In this document: piece after piece, positions 8,505 through 16,251 of the stretch
Position numbering within the stretch: position 1 is the first letter of the stretch
How the letters are laid out: each line of letters starts with the position of its first letter
Assembly (NCBI RefSeq): GCF_003940805.1
Contig: NZ_CP034328.1
Span: 2,790,001-2,854,000, forward strand
Direction: 5' to 3'
Source of the DNA: Tabrizicola piscis
GTDB taxonomy: Bacteria > Pseudomonadota > Alphaproteobacteria > Rhodobacterales > Rhodobacteraceae
Length of the DNA: 64,000 bases
Program-made: the position numbers and the translations under genes
Notes under the pieces: model-generated
What the model saw: the letters and a program-made list of their open reading frames with translations, nothing else
Databases searched by the model: none
Told to the model about the DNA's origin: nothing

Positions 8505-10133
8505 TTAGCGCAGCTCCATCCCGTCTGGCCAGCTGAGCGTGTGTTCCAGCGTGATCGTCTGTTTGCCCCCGGCGGCAAGGTCGAATTCCCATGCGAGGAT
8601 GCCGCGCTGGCCTTCGACGTCTTCTTCGGTCGGCGCGGGGGTGGCGTTGACCGAAATCTCAAGATCATCCTGTTCGGTATAGGGCACCTGATCCAGAAGC
8701 CGGACGGGCCACGCTTCATTCCCGGTGTTTTCCACCGTGATGACGGCGCTTTCGGTGCGTTCGTTCGAGGTGGTGAACACGCCCGTCGCACCTTCTGCCG
8801 CCCGGGGCATTTCGCGCTTGATGCGCAGGGTTTCCAGCGCGCCAAAGGCGACGTCGGTTTCAACGCCGGGGGCGATCACGTCCAGCCATGTGGTGCCGAC
8901 AAGAACGCCTTCGCGAAACAGCATTGCCTCACCCGGCAAGAGCGGTTCGTCGCTGGCATTGGTGAAGCTGGCCATGACAAAGGCGGTGCGGTCCATGCGC
9001 GGGACGGCGACGGCCTTGACCACGGGCGCGAAGGCAAGGCTGTCAAGCGCCAGCCGCAGGTCTTCGGCACCTGAGGCGACGGTCACCGGGTCGGGGTAGA
9101 TGTAGACGACGGTATCGCCCTCAACCGCTGCGGCGGCGGTGATCGGGGCGGGGGCGGCTTCCATCACGACCTCGGGCATGGCGTCATCGGAGGCGGTCAG
9201 GGACTTGCGGGCCATATCCTCGGCCTCGCCTTCGGGTTCGATCCGGCGCAGGTCGGGCCAGAGGGCAGAGGGGGCTGCCTGCTGGCTGGGGGTGGAGGAG
9301 GACAGGGTCAGGGCCACATCAGACCAGTCTTCGCCGGAATATTGTGTGACAAGGACCGACCGACCAAACGCCAGCGCGTCGCCGCCATCGCGCGTCAGGT
9401 TCAGGTCGTAGAAGGGCCGCCAGCTGGCCCCACCGATATACTGGGTGACGGTCACCGAATGATCGCCCGCTGCATCGGCGGTGATGGCGACGGCAAGGGC
9501 GGTATAGTCCATGTCAGCCGACGGCAGAGCGTCGTAGGCGGCGCGGGCTTTGGCGAGGGTTTCCTGCACCTCCTGCAGTGCTTTCTGGGCGGGGTAGAGG
9601 TCGGCGCGGGCGGCAAGGGCGGCCTGCCGCGCGGTTAGGGTTTCAACCCCGATCATCGCGGCCATGGCCTTGACCGTCTCGGGCGTCGCGCCATCCGGCA
9701 GCGCGCCGTTGAAGGAGGAGAGGAACCGCACCTGCGCCTCTGCCGCTTCGACCCGTGCCTGCACGGCGTCGAAAGCCAGAAGGGCGGTTTGTTCGGCGGC
9801 CTCAAGCCGTTCAACCTCGGCCTTGGCGGCCTGCTGATCGGGTGTCAGCGGGTCTTCACGCGGGGGCAGGCGGTCGGCGCGCAGGTTGAAGGCGCCAAGC
9901 TGCAGACCTGCGGCAGGGGCGATCTGGATCAGGCCGGGTTCGCTGTCGGCGGGCAGGTCGGTGATGATAAGGTCATGGCTGCCGGGCGTGGGGGCGGCAA
10001 ACGTCACCTCACGCGTCAGTTTCGCGCCTTCCGGGTAGACGGTGACGGCGGTGATGCGGCTGGTGGCGGGGATGGTGTCGGCCAGCGCGGGCAGGGCGGT
10101 CGAGGCAAGGAGCAGGGTCAGGACGGCACGCAT
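8505..10133 (-). CDS. Mucoidy inhibitor MuiA family (DUF4139/DUF4140) exported protein
   Basis: 542-aa protein with a Sec signal peptide (MRAVLTLLLASTALPALA). Order of parts: DUF4140 domain (VTVYPEGAKLTREVTF, residues about 25-120), a coiled-coil region rich in Ala/Glu (about 95-200), then the long DUF4139 beta domain with YIGGASWRPFYDL and DQVPYTEQDDLEIS. The family is annotated from a Salmonella mucoidy inhibitor, but its molecular role is unknown. Likely periplasmic or envelope-associated. Stands alone; convergent with carbonic anhydrase. Confidence 0.88.
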   Translation of the reverse strand: MRAVLTLLLASTALPALADTIPATSRITAVTVYPEGAKLTREVTFAAPTPGSHDLIITDLPADSEPGLIQIAPAAGLQLGAFNLRADRLPPREDPLTPDQQAAKAEVERLEAAEQTALLAFDAVQARVEAAEAQVRFLSSFNGALPDGATPETVKAMAAMIGVETLTARQAALAARADLYPAQKALQEVQETLAKARAAYDALPSADMDYTALAVAITADAAGDHSVTVTQYIGGASWRPFYDLNLTRDGGDALAFGRSVLVTQYSGEDWSDVALTLSSSTPSQQAAPSALWPDLRRIEPEGEAEDMARKSLTASDDAMPEVVMEAAPAPITAAAAVEGDTVVYIYPDPVTVASGAEDLRLALDSLAFAPVVKAVAVPRMDRTAFVMASFTNASDEPLLPGEAMLFREGVLVGTTWLDVIAPGVETDVAFGALETLRIKREMPRAAEGATGVFTTSNERTESAVITVENTGNEAWPVRLLDQVPYTEQDDLEISVNATPAPTEEDVEGQRGILAWEFDLAAGGKQTITLEHTLSWPDGMELR

Positions 10134-10331
10134 GAACAGGGCCTTTCAGGCTGGGGTTGGCGGCAGGGTAGGTCTGTTCCGGCGGGGCGCGCAAGTCGGG
10201 AAACCTGCCGGGGGTGGTTGCCAAGCGTTGCCCTTTGGCGCGCGTCTGAGGCGATGACGGGAAACCTGCACGTCAGGTGTTGCGCCGGTGGTGGGGCGCT
10301 GCGACAAGGCAGCCGACCTTGGGAGGGGCTC

Positions 10332-11501
10332 ATGCGTGTAGGGATTGCGGCGCTGGTCTGCGGCTATCTGCTAAGCCAGTTCTACCGGGCGTTTCTGGCG
10401 GTGCTGTCGCCGGTCTTGCAGGAAGATCTGGGGGCGACGGCGGCGGATCTGGCCAGTGCCTCGGGCTGGTGGTTCCTGGCCTTTGCGGCCATGCAGCTGC
10501 CGATTGGCGAGGGGTTGGACCGCATCGGCCCGCGCCGGACGGCGGGGGGGCTGATGCTGGTTGGCGCAGCGGGGGCGGCGCTGTTCGCGGTGGCAACGGC
10601 AATCTGGCAGATCAAGCTGGCGATGGCGCTGATCGGGGTCGGCTGCGCGCCGGTGCTGATGGCCTGCTATTACATCTTCGCGCGCAGCTATGCCCTGGCC
10701 TTGTTTGGCACGCTGGCGGGGGTGACGATTGGCGTTGGGTCGCTTGGGAACGTGGCGGCGTCCTTGCCCCTGTCGGCGGCGGTCGAGGTGTTCGGCTGGC
10801 GCGGGGCGGTCTGGGGGCTGGCGGGGTTCACGGGCGTCGTAGCGCTGGGGATTCTGGCGTTGGTGCGCGATCCGCCAAGCCTTGTGCGCGAGGAGAAGGG
10901 GTCGCTGCTGGACCTGCTGAAGATCCCGGCGATCTGGCCGATCCTGGCGATGATGGCGGTCTGCTACACTCCGGTTGCCGGGCTGAGGGGGCTGTGGGTT
11001 GGCCCCTATTTCAGCGATGTCCACGGGTTTGACGCGGGCGAGATCGGGCGGATCAGCCTGTGGATGGGGCTGGCGATGGTGGCGGGCAACTTCGCCTATG
11101 GCCCGCTGGACCGCTGGGTGGGCAGCCGGAAATGGGTGATCTTCATCGGCAATGCGCTGACGGTGCTGTGCGTGCTGGGGCTGTGGGCCTTCGCCGATGG
11201 GTCGCCTGCGGTGGCGGCTGGGCTGCTGATTGCGGCGGGGCTGTTTGGCGCAAGCTTTCCGATGGTCGTGGCGCATGGCCGGGCATTCATTCCGCCGCAC
11301 ATGATGGGGCGGGGGGTGACGCTGCTGAACCTGTTCGGGATTGCGCCCATCGGGCTGGCGCAGATCGCCACCGGGCGCATCCATGCGGAGACCCCGGCGG
11401 ACCCCGCCAGTGCGCCCTATCAGGCGGTGTTCCTGTTCTTTGCCGTCACGACGGCCATCGGGTTGGTGATCTACCTGTGGTCGCGCGACCGCACTGACTG
11501 A
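10332..11501 (+). CDS. MFS transporter
   Basis: 389-aa major facilitator with about 12 membrane helices. Start ATG 10332 is preceded by GGGAGGGG. The same frame is open back to 9789, but that part lies inside the complement of the DUF4139 gene and is not hydrophobic. Loop 2-3 carries EGLDRIGPRRTAGG, the MFS motif A region. Substrate cannot be inferred. The 198 bp upstream contains two CGGGAAACCTG direct repeats (about 10197 and 10258) that could be regulatory. Confidence 0.85.
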   Translation: MRVGIAALVCGYLLSQFYRAFLAVLSPVLQEDLGATAADLASASGWWFLAFAAMQLPIGEGLDRIGPRRTAGGLMLVGAAGAALFAVATAIWQIKLAMALIGVGCAPVLMACYYIFARSYALALFGTLAGVTIGVGSLGNVAASLPLSAAVEVFGWRGAVWGLAGFTGVVALGILALVRDPPSLVREEKGSLLDLLKIPAIWPILAMMAVCYTPVAGLRGLWVGPYFSDVHGFDAGEIGRISLWMGLAMVAGNFAYGPLDRWVGSRKWVIFIGNALTVLCVLGLWAFADGSPAVAAGLLIAAGLFGASFPMVVAHGRAFIPPHMMGRGVTLLNLFGIAPIGLAQIATGRIHAETPADPASAPYQAVFLFFAVTTAIGLVIYLWSRDRTD

Positions 11502-11590
11502 GCCGAAAGCTCGAATCCGCTTCCCCCCGGACCCGCCATAGGCTAACAGCCGCCCGTCCCCGCATGGGGGACGCACAAAGGAGAACCCCG

Positions 11591-12613
11591 ATGGGCTACA
11601 AGGTCGTCGTCGCGGGTGCCACGGGCAACGTGGGCCGCGAAATGCTGAACATCCTGGCGGAACGTGAGTTCCCGGTGGACGAGATCACTGCGCTTGCGTC
11701 GCGCAAATCCTTGGGCACTGAAGTCAGCTTTGGCGACAAGACCTTGAAATGCAAGGATCTGGACACGTTCGATTTCACCGGCTGGGACATTGCCCTGTTC
11801 GCCATCGGGTCGGATGCGACGAAGATCTACGCCCCCCGTGCTGCTGCGGCGGGCTGTGTGGTGATCGATAACTCCAGCCTTTACCGCTATGATCAGGACG
11901 TGCCGCTGATCGTGCCGGAAGTGAACGCGGATGCGATCTTTGGCTATACCAAGAAGAACATCATCGCGAACCCCAACTGTTCCACCGCGCAGATGGTTGT
12001 GGCGCTGAAGCCGCTGCACGACCGCGCGACGATCAAGCGGGTGGTGGTGGCGACGTACCAATCCGTCTCGGGCGCCGGGAAAGAGGGGATGGATGAGCTT
12101 TGGGACCAGACCAAGGCCGTCTACAACCCCGTGCAGGAAGTGCCGCCGAAGAAGTTCCAAAAGCAGATCGCCTTCAACGTGATCCCGCAGATCGACGTCT
12201 TCCTGGACTCGGGCGAGACCAAGGAAGAATGGAAGATGGTGGCCGAGACGAAGAAGATCCTCGACCCCAAGATCAAGGTCACGGCGACCTGCGTGCGGGT
12301 GCCGGTGTTCGTGGGCCACTCCGAGGCGATCAACATCGAGTTTGAGGACTTCCTCGACTGGCAGGAAGCGCAGGACATCCTGCGCGAGGCGCCGGGGATC
12401 ATGCTGATCGACAAGCGCGAACCGGGTGGCTACATCACCCCCATCGAATGTGTGGGCGAATATGCGACCTATGTGAGCCGCGTGCGGCAGGACAGCACCA
12501 TCGACAACGGGCTGTCGCTATGGTGCGTGTCGGACAACCTGCGCAAGGGTGCGGCGCTGAACGCGGTGCAGATTGCCGAACTGCTTGGCCAGAAGTGCCT
12601 GAAGAAGGGCTAA
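11591..12613 (+). CDS. asd: Aspartate-semialdehyde dehydrogenase
   Basis: NADPH-dependent conversion of beta-aspartyl phosphate to aspartate semialdehyde, the branch point to Lys/DAP, Thr, Met. The Rossmann start is KVVVAGATGNVGREML and catalytic Cys130 is in NPNCSTAQMV. 340 aa from ATG 11591 with AAAGGAG at the right distance; the ATG/GTG-like codons further up (11564) are in the leader. A short GTCCCC/GGGGAC hairpin sits in the 5' leader (11556-11572). A hairpin with a short T run follows (12636-12664). Confidence 0.96.
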   Translation: MGYKVVVAGATGNVGREMLNILAEREFPVDEITALASRKSLGTEVSFGDKTLKCKDLDTFDFTGWDIALFAIGSDATKIYAPRAAAAGCVVIDNSSLYRYDQDVPLIVPEVNADAIFGYTKKNIIANPNCSTAQMVVALKPLHDRATIKRVVVATYQSVSGAGKEGMDELWDQTKAVYNPVQEVPPKKFQKQIAFNVIPQIDVFLDSGETKEEWKMVAETKKILDPKIKVTATCVRVPVFVGHSEAINIEFEDFLDWQEAQDILREAPGIMLIDKREPGGYITPIECVGEYATYVSRVRQDSTIDNGLSLWCVSDNLRKGAALNAVQIAELLGQKCLKKG

Positions 12614-12635
12614 GGGTTTCTTAACCTTGCTGTGG

Positions 12636-12664
12636 AAGGGTCTTGGTCCATGGCCGAGACCCTT
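12636..12664 (+). terminator. Hairpin behind asd with the next start codon in its loop
   Basis: Stem AAGGGTCTTGG (12636-12646) / CCGAGACCCTT (12654-12664), 11 pairs with one wobble, 7-nt loop TCCATGG, then TTTTCC. It has terminator form for asd. Yet the downstream gene's ATG (12650) is in the loop and its Shine-Dalgarno-like GGAAGGG is in the 5' arm, so the same structure could hide that start site. Confidence 0.65.
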
Positions 12665-13129
12665 TTCCATTGCGATGACGCCCTGTGGCAGCGGTTTGTG
12701 GCGCTGTGCCGGGACCGGGATGAGACACCTGGAGCGGTGCTTCGGGACCTTGTCCGGCTGGAGGTGAAGCGCAACGCCGCACGGAAGGCGAAGAGTGACG
12801 AAGTCATCGATGAGCGGCTCCTCGTTCGACTTCGTCTTCTCGTCGCGGAGGCTTTGGCAGAGGCTGAAAGCTGGTCAACCTTGCAAGCCGCGCTGCGGCT
12901 GCGTGGGCTGCGCTTTGTGGCCTCTGGTGGGGGCCTTGTCCTGACAGACCTCGCGACTGGCAAGCCTCTGGCCAAATCCAGCGATGTCGGGCCGGCCTAT
13001 CTTGCCCTTGTGCGCCGCTTTGGCGCGGGTTTTCCCGGACATCCGCGCCCCGGGCTTGCGGCCCAGGCCCTCAGGCCGCCAGCGCCACCATCGGACGTTC
13101 GCGGATCGGCAGGTGGACAAGCGCGCTGA
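12650..13129 (+). CDS. Hypothetical protein with RHH-like N-terminus
   Basis: 159 aa, not recognised by name. The N-terminal 45 residues (LWQRFVALCRDRDETPGAVL followed by RDLVRLEVKR) look like the helix-turn-helix part of a ribbon-helix-helix fold. The middle contains SDEVIDERLLVRLRLL, encoded by a 58-bp stretch (12788-12845) homologous to a palindromic repeat at 33739-33813. The last ~35 residues after FPGHP are Pro/Arg/Ala-rich and overlap the 3' end of the convergent MFS gene by 59 bp, so the tail may be an extension past the original stop. Start chosen at ATG 12650 (alternative GTG 12632). Confidence 0.7.
   Translation: MAETLFHCDDALWQRFVALCRDRDETPGAVLRDLVRLEVKRNAARKAKSDEVIDERLLVRLRLLVAEALAEAESWSTLQAALRLRGLRFVASGGGLVLTDLATGKPLAKSSDVGPAYLALVRRFGAGFPGHPRPGLAAQALRPPAPPSDVRGSAGGQAR
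12788..12845 (+). repeat. Two-block palindromic repeat inside a reading frame (copy 1)
   Basis: Block A 12788-12818 and block B 12818-12845 abut. Each carries the core GACGAAGTC or its complement GACTTCGTC, so together they can fold. Against 33739-33769 (complement) block A has 2 mismatches in 31 bp; against 33786-33813 (complement) block B has 2 in 28. The order of blocks is swapped relative to that copy. It is read in frame by the hypothetical gene at 12650. Confidence 0.75.
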
Positions 13130-14306
13130 ATGCCCCCACGCCGACGCCAATCCACCAGACCAGCGTGTAATCGCCGTTCAGATCATACATCTTGCCGCCC
13201 AGCCAGACGCCAAGGAACCCGCCGATCTGGTGGCTTAGGAACACGAACCCATAGAGCGTGCCCATATAGCGGATGCCGTAGATATGCGCGACGAGGCCCG
13301 AGGTCAGCGGGACAGTCGCCAACCACAGCGACCCCATGACTGCCGAGAACACCAGCACGCTGACCGGCGTGATCGGCAGCATGATGAACACGGCTGCCGC
13401 GATGGTGCGCCCGACATAGATCCCGAACAGCAGGTATTTCTTGGTGTAGCGCTTGCCCAGCCACCCGGCATAAAGCGTGCCCGCGATGTTGAAGAACCCG
13501 ATCACCGCGATACTGACCGCGCCAAGGGCCGAGGTCGTGGTGACCCCGATCCCCGCCAGCATCCCGTTCGGGTCGATCGGGCCGCAAAGTTCGGTCACGA
13601 AGGCGGGGAAGTGGGCGGTGATGAAGGCAAGTTGATAACCGCAGGAAAAGAACCCAAGGAAGATCAGCGTATAGGTCGGGTCCTTGAACGCCCGGATCAG
13701 GACGGTGCCAAGCGACTCCTCAAGCTCTTGTTTCGACGCAAGTTTCGGGCTGCGCAGGAAGGGCAGGGCAAAGAGGGTGGCAAGGATCACCGCGGCGAAG
13801 ATCACGAAAACCGACTGCCACGGCATGAACCGCAGCAACCATTCGGCCGTGGGTGCGCCGAAGACTTGGCCAGCGGACCCCGCAGCGGTGGCAATGCCCA
13901 GCGACATTGACCGGTTCTCGGGGCTGGTGGCGCGGCCGACGATGGCAAGGATGACACCGAAGCCGGTGCCGGCGATGCCGAAGCCGACAAGGATCGCCAG
14001 CAGTTGATGCTGGCCGGGTGTCACCGCGTAGGACGACAGGACCAGACCGGCGGCATAAAGGATGGCGCCCCAGATGATCGCCTTGCGGTCGCCAAAGCGT
14101 TCGGCCAAAGCGCCAAAGATCGGCTGGCCGATCCCCCAGGCAAGGTTCTGGATCGCGATGGCCATGGAAAAGTCGGCGCGCAGCCAGCCAAACTCGGCCG
14201 CGATGGGGATCTGGAACACGCCAAAGCTGGCCCGGACTGCGAAGGAAAACATCAGGATGACGCAGCCGGCGATCAGCACCGGGGTCAGGAGGGGTGTCTT
14301 GGTCAT
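13071..14306 (-). CDS. MFS transporter (oxalate/monocarboxylate-type)
   Basis: 411-aa 12-helix major facilitator. Pattern of N-terminal half (FSFAVRASFGVFQIPIAAEF, GIGQPIFGALAERFGDRKA) resembles OFA/monocarboxylate-type MFS proteins common in Rhodobacterales. Substrate unknown. Its 3' end overlaps the convergent hypothetical gene by 59 bp. It is divergent from the GH13 gene across a 230-bp gap, so it could be co-regulated with sugar use, but nothing in the sequence proves that. Confidence 0.85.
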   Translation of the reverse strand: MTKTPLLTPVLIAGCVILMFSFAVRASFGVFQIPIAAEFGWLRADFSMAIAIQNLAWGIGQPIFGALAERFGDRKAIIWGAILYAAGLVLSSYAVTPGQHQLLAILVGFGIAGTGFGVILAIVGRATSPENRSMSLGIATAAGSAGQVFGAPTAEWLLRFMPWQSVFVIFAAVILATLFALPFLRSPKLASKQELEESLGTVLIRAFKDPTYTLIFLGFFSCGYQLAFITAHFPAFVTELCGPIDPNGMLAGIGVTTTSALGAVSIAVIGFFNIAGTLYAGWLGKRYTKKYLLFGIYVGRTIAAAVFIMLPITPVSVLVFSAVMGSLWLATVPLTSGLVAHIYGIRYMGTLYGFVFLSHQIGGFLGVWLGGKMYDLNGDYTLVWWIGVGVGAFSALVHLPIRERPMVALAA

Positions 14307-14536
14307 CGGCGCGCTCCGGCAGTCAGGCGCGGAAGGTGCGCCCGGGGGCGGGCGCCGTCAAATGGAGAATTGTGATGGATACAGCGGCGTGTCGGTTGCC
14401 TGTTTCCTGGGCGATCCGTGGCGGAAGTGCCGCAAATGCCCGGATTATGTGCGGTTTCCTGGGGCGTGCTGCGGTGTGGACCTGTTGCGAGGGCGAAAGG
14501 CCGGCTATGCGCGGCTGAGGGTGGAGCGAGGGGGGC
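14307..14536. other. Divergent intergenic region between MFS and GH13 genes
   Basis: 230 bp that must hold promoters in both directions. I see no clear palindrome or riboswitch. A GGGTGGAGCGAGGGGG purine-rich stretch just before 14537 contains the ribosome site of the GH13 gene. Confidence 0.5.
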
Positions 14537-16159
14537 ATGATGCAGGACTGGTGGCGCGGAGCCGTGACCTATCAGGTCTATCCCCGGTCGTTTCAGGATT
14601 CGGACGGGGATGGTGTGGGCGACCTGCCCGGCATCACGCGGCGGCTGCCGTATCTGGCCGACCTTGGAGTAGAGGCGGTGTGGCTGTCGCCGTTCTTCCG
14701 CAGCCCGATGAAGGACATGGGCTATGACGTCAGCGATTATTGCGACGTGGACCCGGTCTTTGGCACTTTGGCCGATTTCGACGCGCTGGTGGCACGGGCA
14801 CATGACCTTGGGCTGAAGATCATCATTGATCAGGTGTTGAGCCACACATCGGACCAGCATCCGGCCTTTGCCGAAAGCCGGGCTACCCGTGTGAACCCCA
14901 AGGCGGATTGGTATGTCTGGGCCGATCCCCGGCATGACGGGTCTCCCCCGTCGAACTGGCTGTCGGTCTTTGGCGGTTCGGCCTGGGCCTGGGACGCGCG
15001 GCGGAAGCAGTACTACCTGCACAACTTCCTGACCAGTCAGCCGGACCTGAACTATCACAACCGCGAGGTTCAGGACTGGGCTTTGGACACCCTGCGCTTC
15101 TGGCTGCGGCGGGGGGTGGACGGGTTTCGCTTCGATACGGTGAACTACTTCTTCCACGACCCCCTGTTCCGCGACAACCCCGCCGACTACCGCGTGAAGG
15201 CCGAGGCGGAGGGCAACCCTTATGGGATGCAGTACCACCTGTTCGACAAGAACCAGCCGGAGAATCTGGCCTGGATGGAACGCATCCGGGGCGTGCTGGA
15301 TGAATTCGGCGCGGCAAGCGTGGGGGAGATGGGCGAAAGCCATCATGCGATCCGGATGATGGGGGAGTACACGGCCCCCGGTCGGCTGCATCAGTGCTAT
15401 TCGTTCGAGTTGATGGGCTACGACTATTCCGCCGCCTTCTTCCGTGACCGGGTGGAAGGGTTCTTCAAGGGCGCGCCGGATGGTTGGCCGATGTGGGCGT
15501 TTTCCAACCATGATGTCGTGCGCCATGTGACGCGATGGGCCAAGCATGGCGTGTCGCAGGACGCCTTGGCCAAGCAGGCGGGGGCGCTTTTGTTGGCGTT
15601 CGAAGGATCGGTCTGCCTGTGGCAGGGTGAGGAATTGGGGCAGACGGATACGCCGCTGGCGCTGGAGGAACTGACCGATCCGCAGGGGATCGCCTTCTGG
15701 CCGGAACCGGTGGGGCGCGACAATACGCGGACGCCGATGGTCTGGGATGGCTCGGCGCATGGTGGGTTCACGACGGGGACGCCATGGTTGCCGGTGAAGG
15801 CTGAGCAGGCGGCACGGCATGTCGAAGGGCAGCTTGGCGCGCAGGGGTCTGTGTTGGAGGCATATCGCGCGATGCTGGCCTTCCGGAAGGCCAGCGCGCT
15901 GCGGGACGGGCGGACGCGGTTTCTGGACCTGGGTGAGCCGCTGCTCGGTTTTCAGCGCGGTGACGGGGCGGGGGCGATCCTGTGCCTTTTCAACCTGTCA
16001 CCCGTGACGCGCACCGTCACGGTTCAGGGCGTGGGAGAAGTGACCGGGCCTTCGGTATCAGCACTGTTGACGGAGGATCGGCTGACGCTGGGTCCGAACG
16101 GGGTTGCGTTCCTGACCGTGACGGACTCAGCCCCGGGCGCAGTGACGGTCGCCGACTGA
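14537..16159 (+). CDS. aglA: GH13 alpha-glucosidase
   Basis: Cytosolic exo-alpha-glucosidase (maltose/sucrose/trehalose-type substrates) of GH13. Catalytic nucleophile Asp200 in DGFRFDTVN, acid/base Glu264 in SVGEMGES, and transition-state Asp in FSNHDVVRH are all present. 540 aa; starts at ATG 14537 or the adjacent ATG 14540. In Sinorhizobium, aglA belongs to the alpha-glucoside aglEFGAK operon; here it stands at the far end of the galactoside run on the opposite strand, so the symbol is by homology only. Two strong hairpins separate it from the convergent GH42 gene. Confidence 0.88.
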   Translation: MMQDWWRGAVTYQVYPRSFQDSDGDGVGDLPGITRRLPYLADLGVEAVWLSPFFRSPMKDMGYDVSDYCDVDPVFGTLADFDALVARAHDLGLKIIIDQVLSHTSDQHPAFAESRATRVNPKADWYVWADPRHDGSPPSNWLSVFGGSAWAWDARRKQYYLHNFLTSQPDLNYHNREVQDWALDTLRFWLRRGVDGFRFDTVNYFFHDPLFRDNPADYRVKAEAEGNPYGMQYHLFDKNQPENLAWMERIRGVLDEFGAASVGEMGESHHAIRMMGEYTAPGRLHQCYSFELMGYDYSAAFFRDRVEGFFKGAPDGWPMWAFSNHDVVRHVTRWAKHGVSQDALAKQAGALLLAFEGSVCLWQGEELGQTDTPLALEELTDPQGIAFWPEPVGRDNTRTPMVWDGSAHGGFTTGTPWLPVKAEQAARHVEGQLGAQGSVLEAYRAMLAFRKASALRDGRTRFLDLGEPLLGFQRGDGAGAILCLFNLSPVTRTVTVQGVGEVTGPSVSALLTEDRLTLGPNGVAFLTVTDSAPGAVTVAD

Positions 16160-16162
16160 CGC

Positions 16163-16185
16163 GGTCCCGGGCTTGACCCGGGACC
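16163..16185. terminator. GC hairpin, convergent gene end (1)
   Basis: Perfect 9-bp stem GGTCCCGGG/CCCGGGACC with 5-nt loop CTTGA. No T run on either side, so it may be one of the GC palindromes common between alphaproteobacterial genes rather than a classical terminator. Lies 3 bp behind the GH13 stop. Confidence 0.6.
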
Positions 16186-16218
16186 TCGTGCCGCGTGTGG
16201 TGCAGCGGGCTGGTGGAG

Positions 16219-16239
16219 GCCCCGGATCAGGTCCGGGGC
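16219..16239. terminator. GC hairpin, convergent gene end (2)
   Basis: GCCCCGGA/TCCGGGGC, 8-bp perfect stem, loop TCAGG, between the GH13 and GH42 stops. The 'CCCCGGATCAGGTCCGGGG' form recurs widely in alphaproteobacterial intergenic DNA. Followed on the plus side by TGTTTGTG. Confidence 0.6.
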
Positions 16240-16251
16240 GTGTTTGTGCGG

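Noticed and set aside
9789..10331. N-terminal extension of the MFS gene
   Set aside because: This part lies within the DUF4139 gene's complement and lacks membrane helices; ATG 10332 has a proper ribosome site.
14307..14536. Riboswitch or sRNA in the MFS/GH13 gap
   Set aside because: No conserved riboswitch core or terminator-antiterminator pair was seen.
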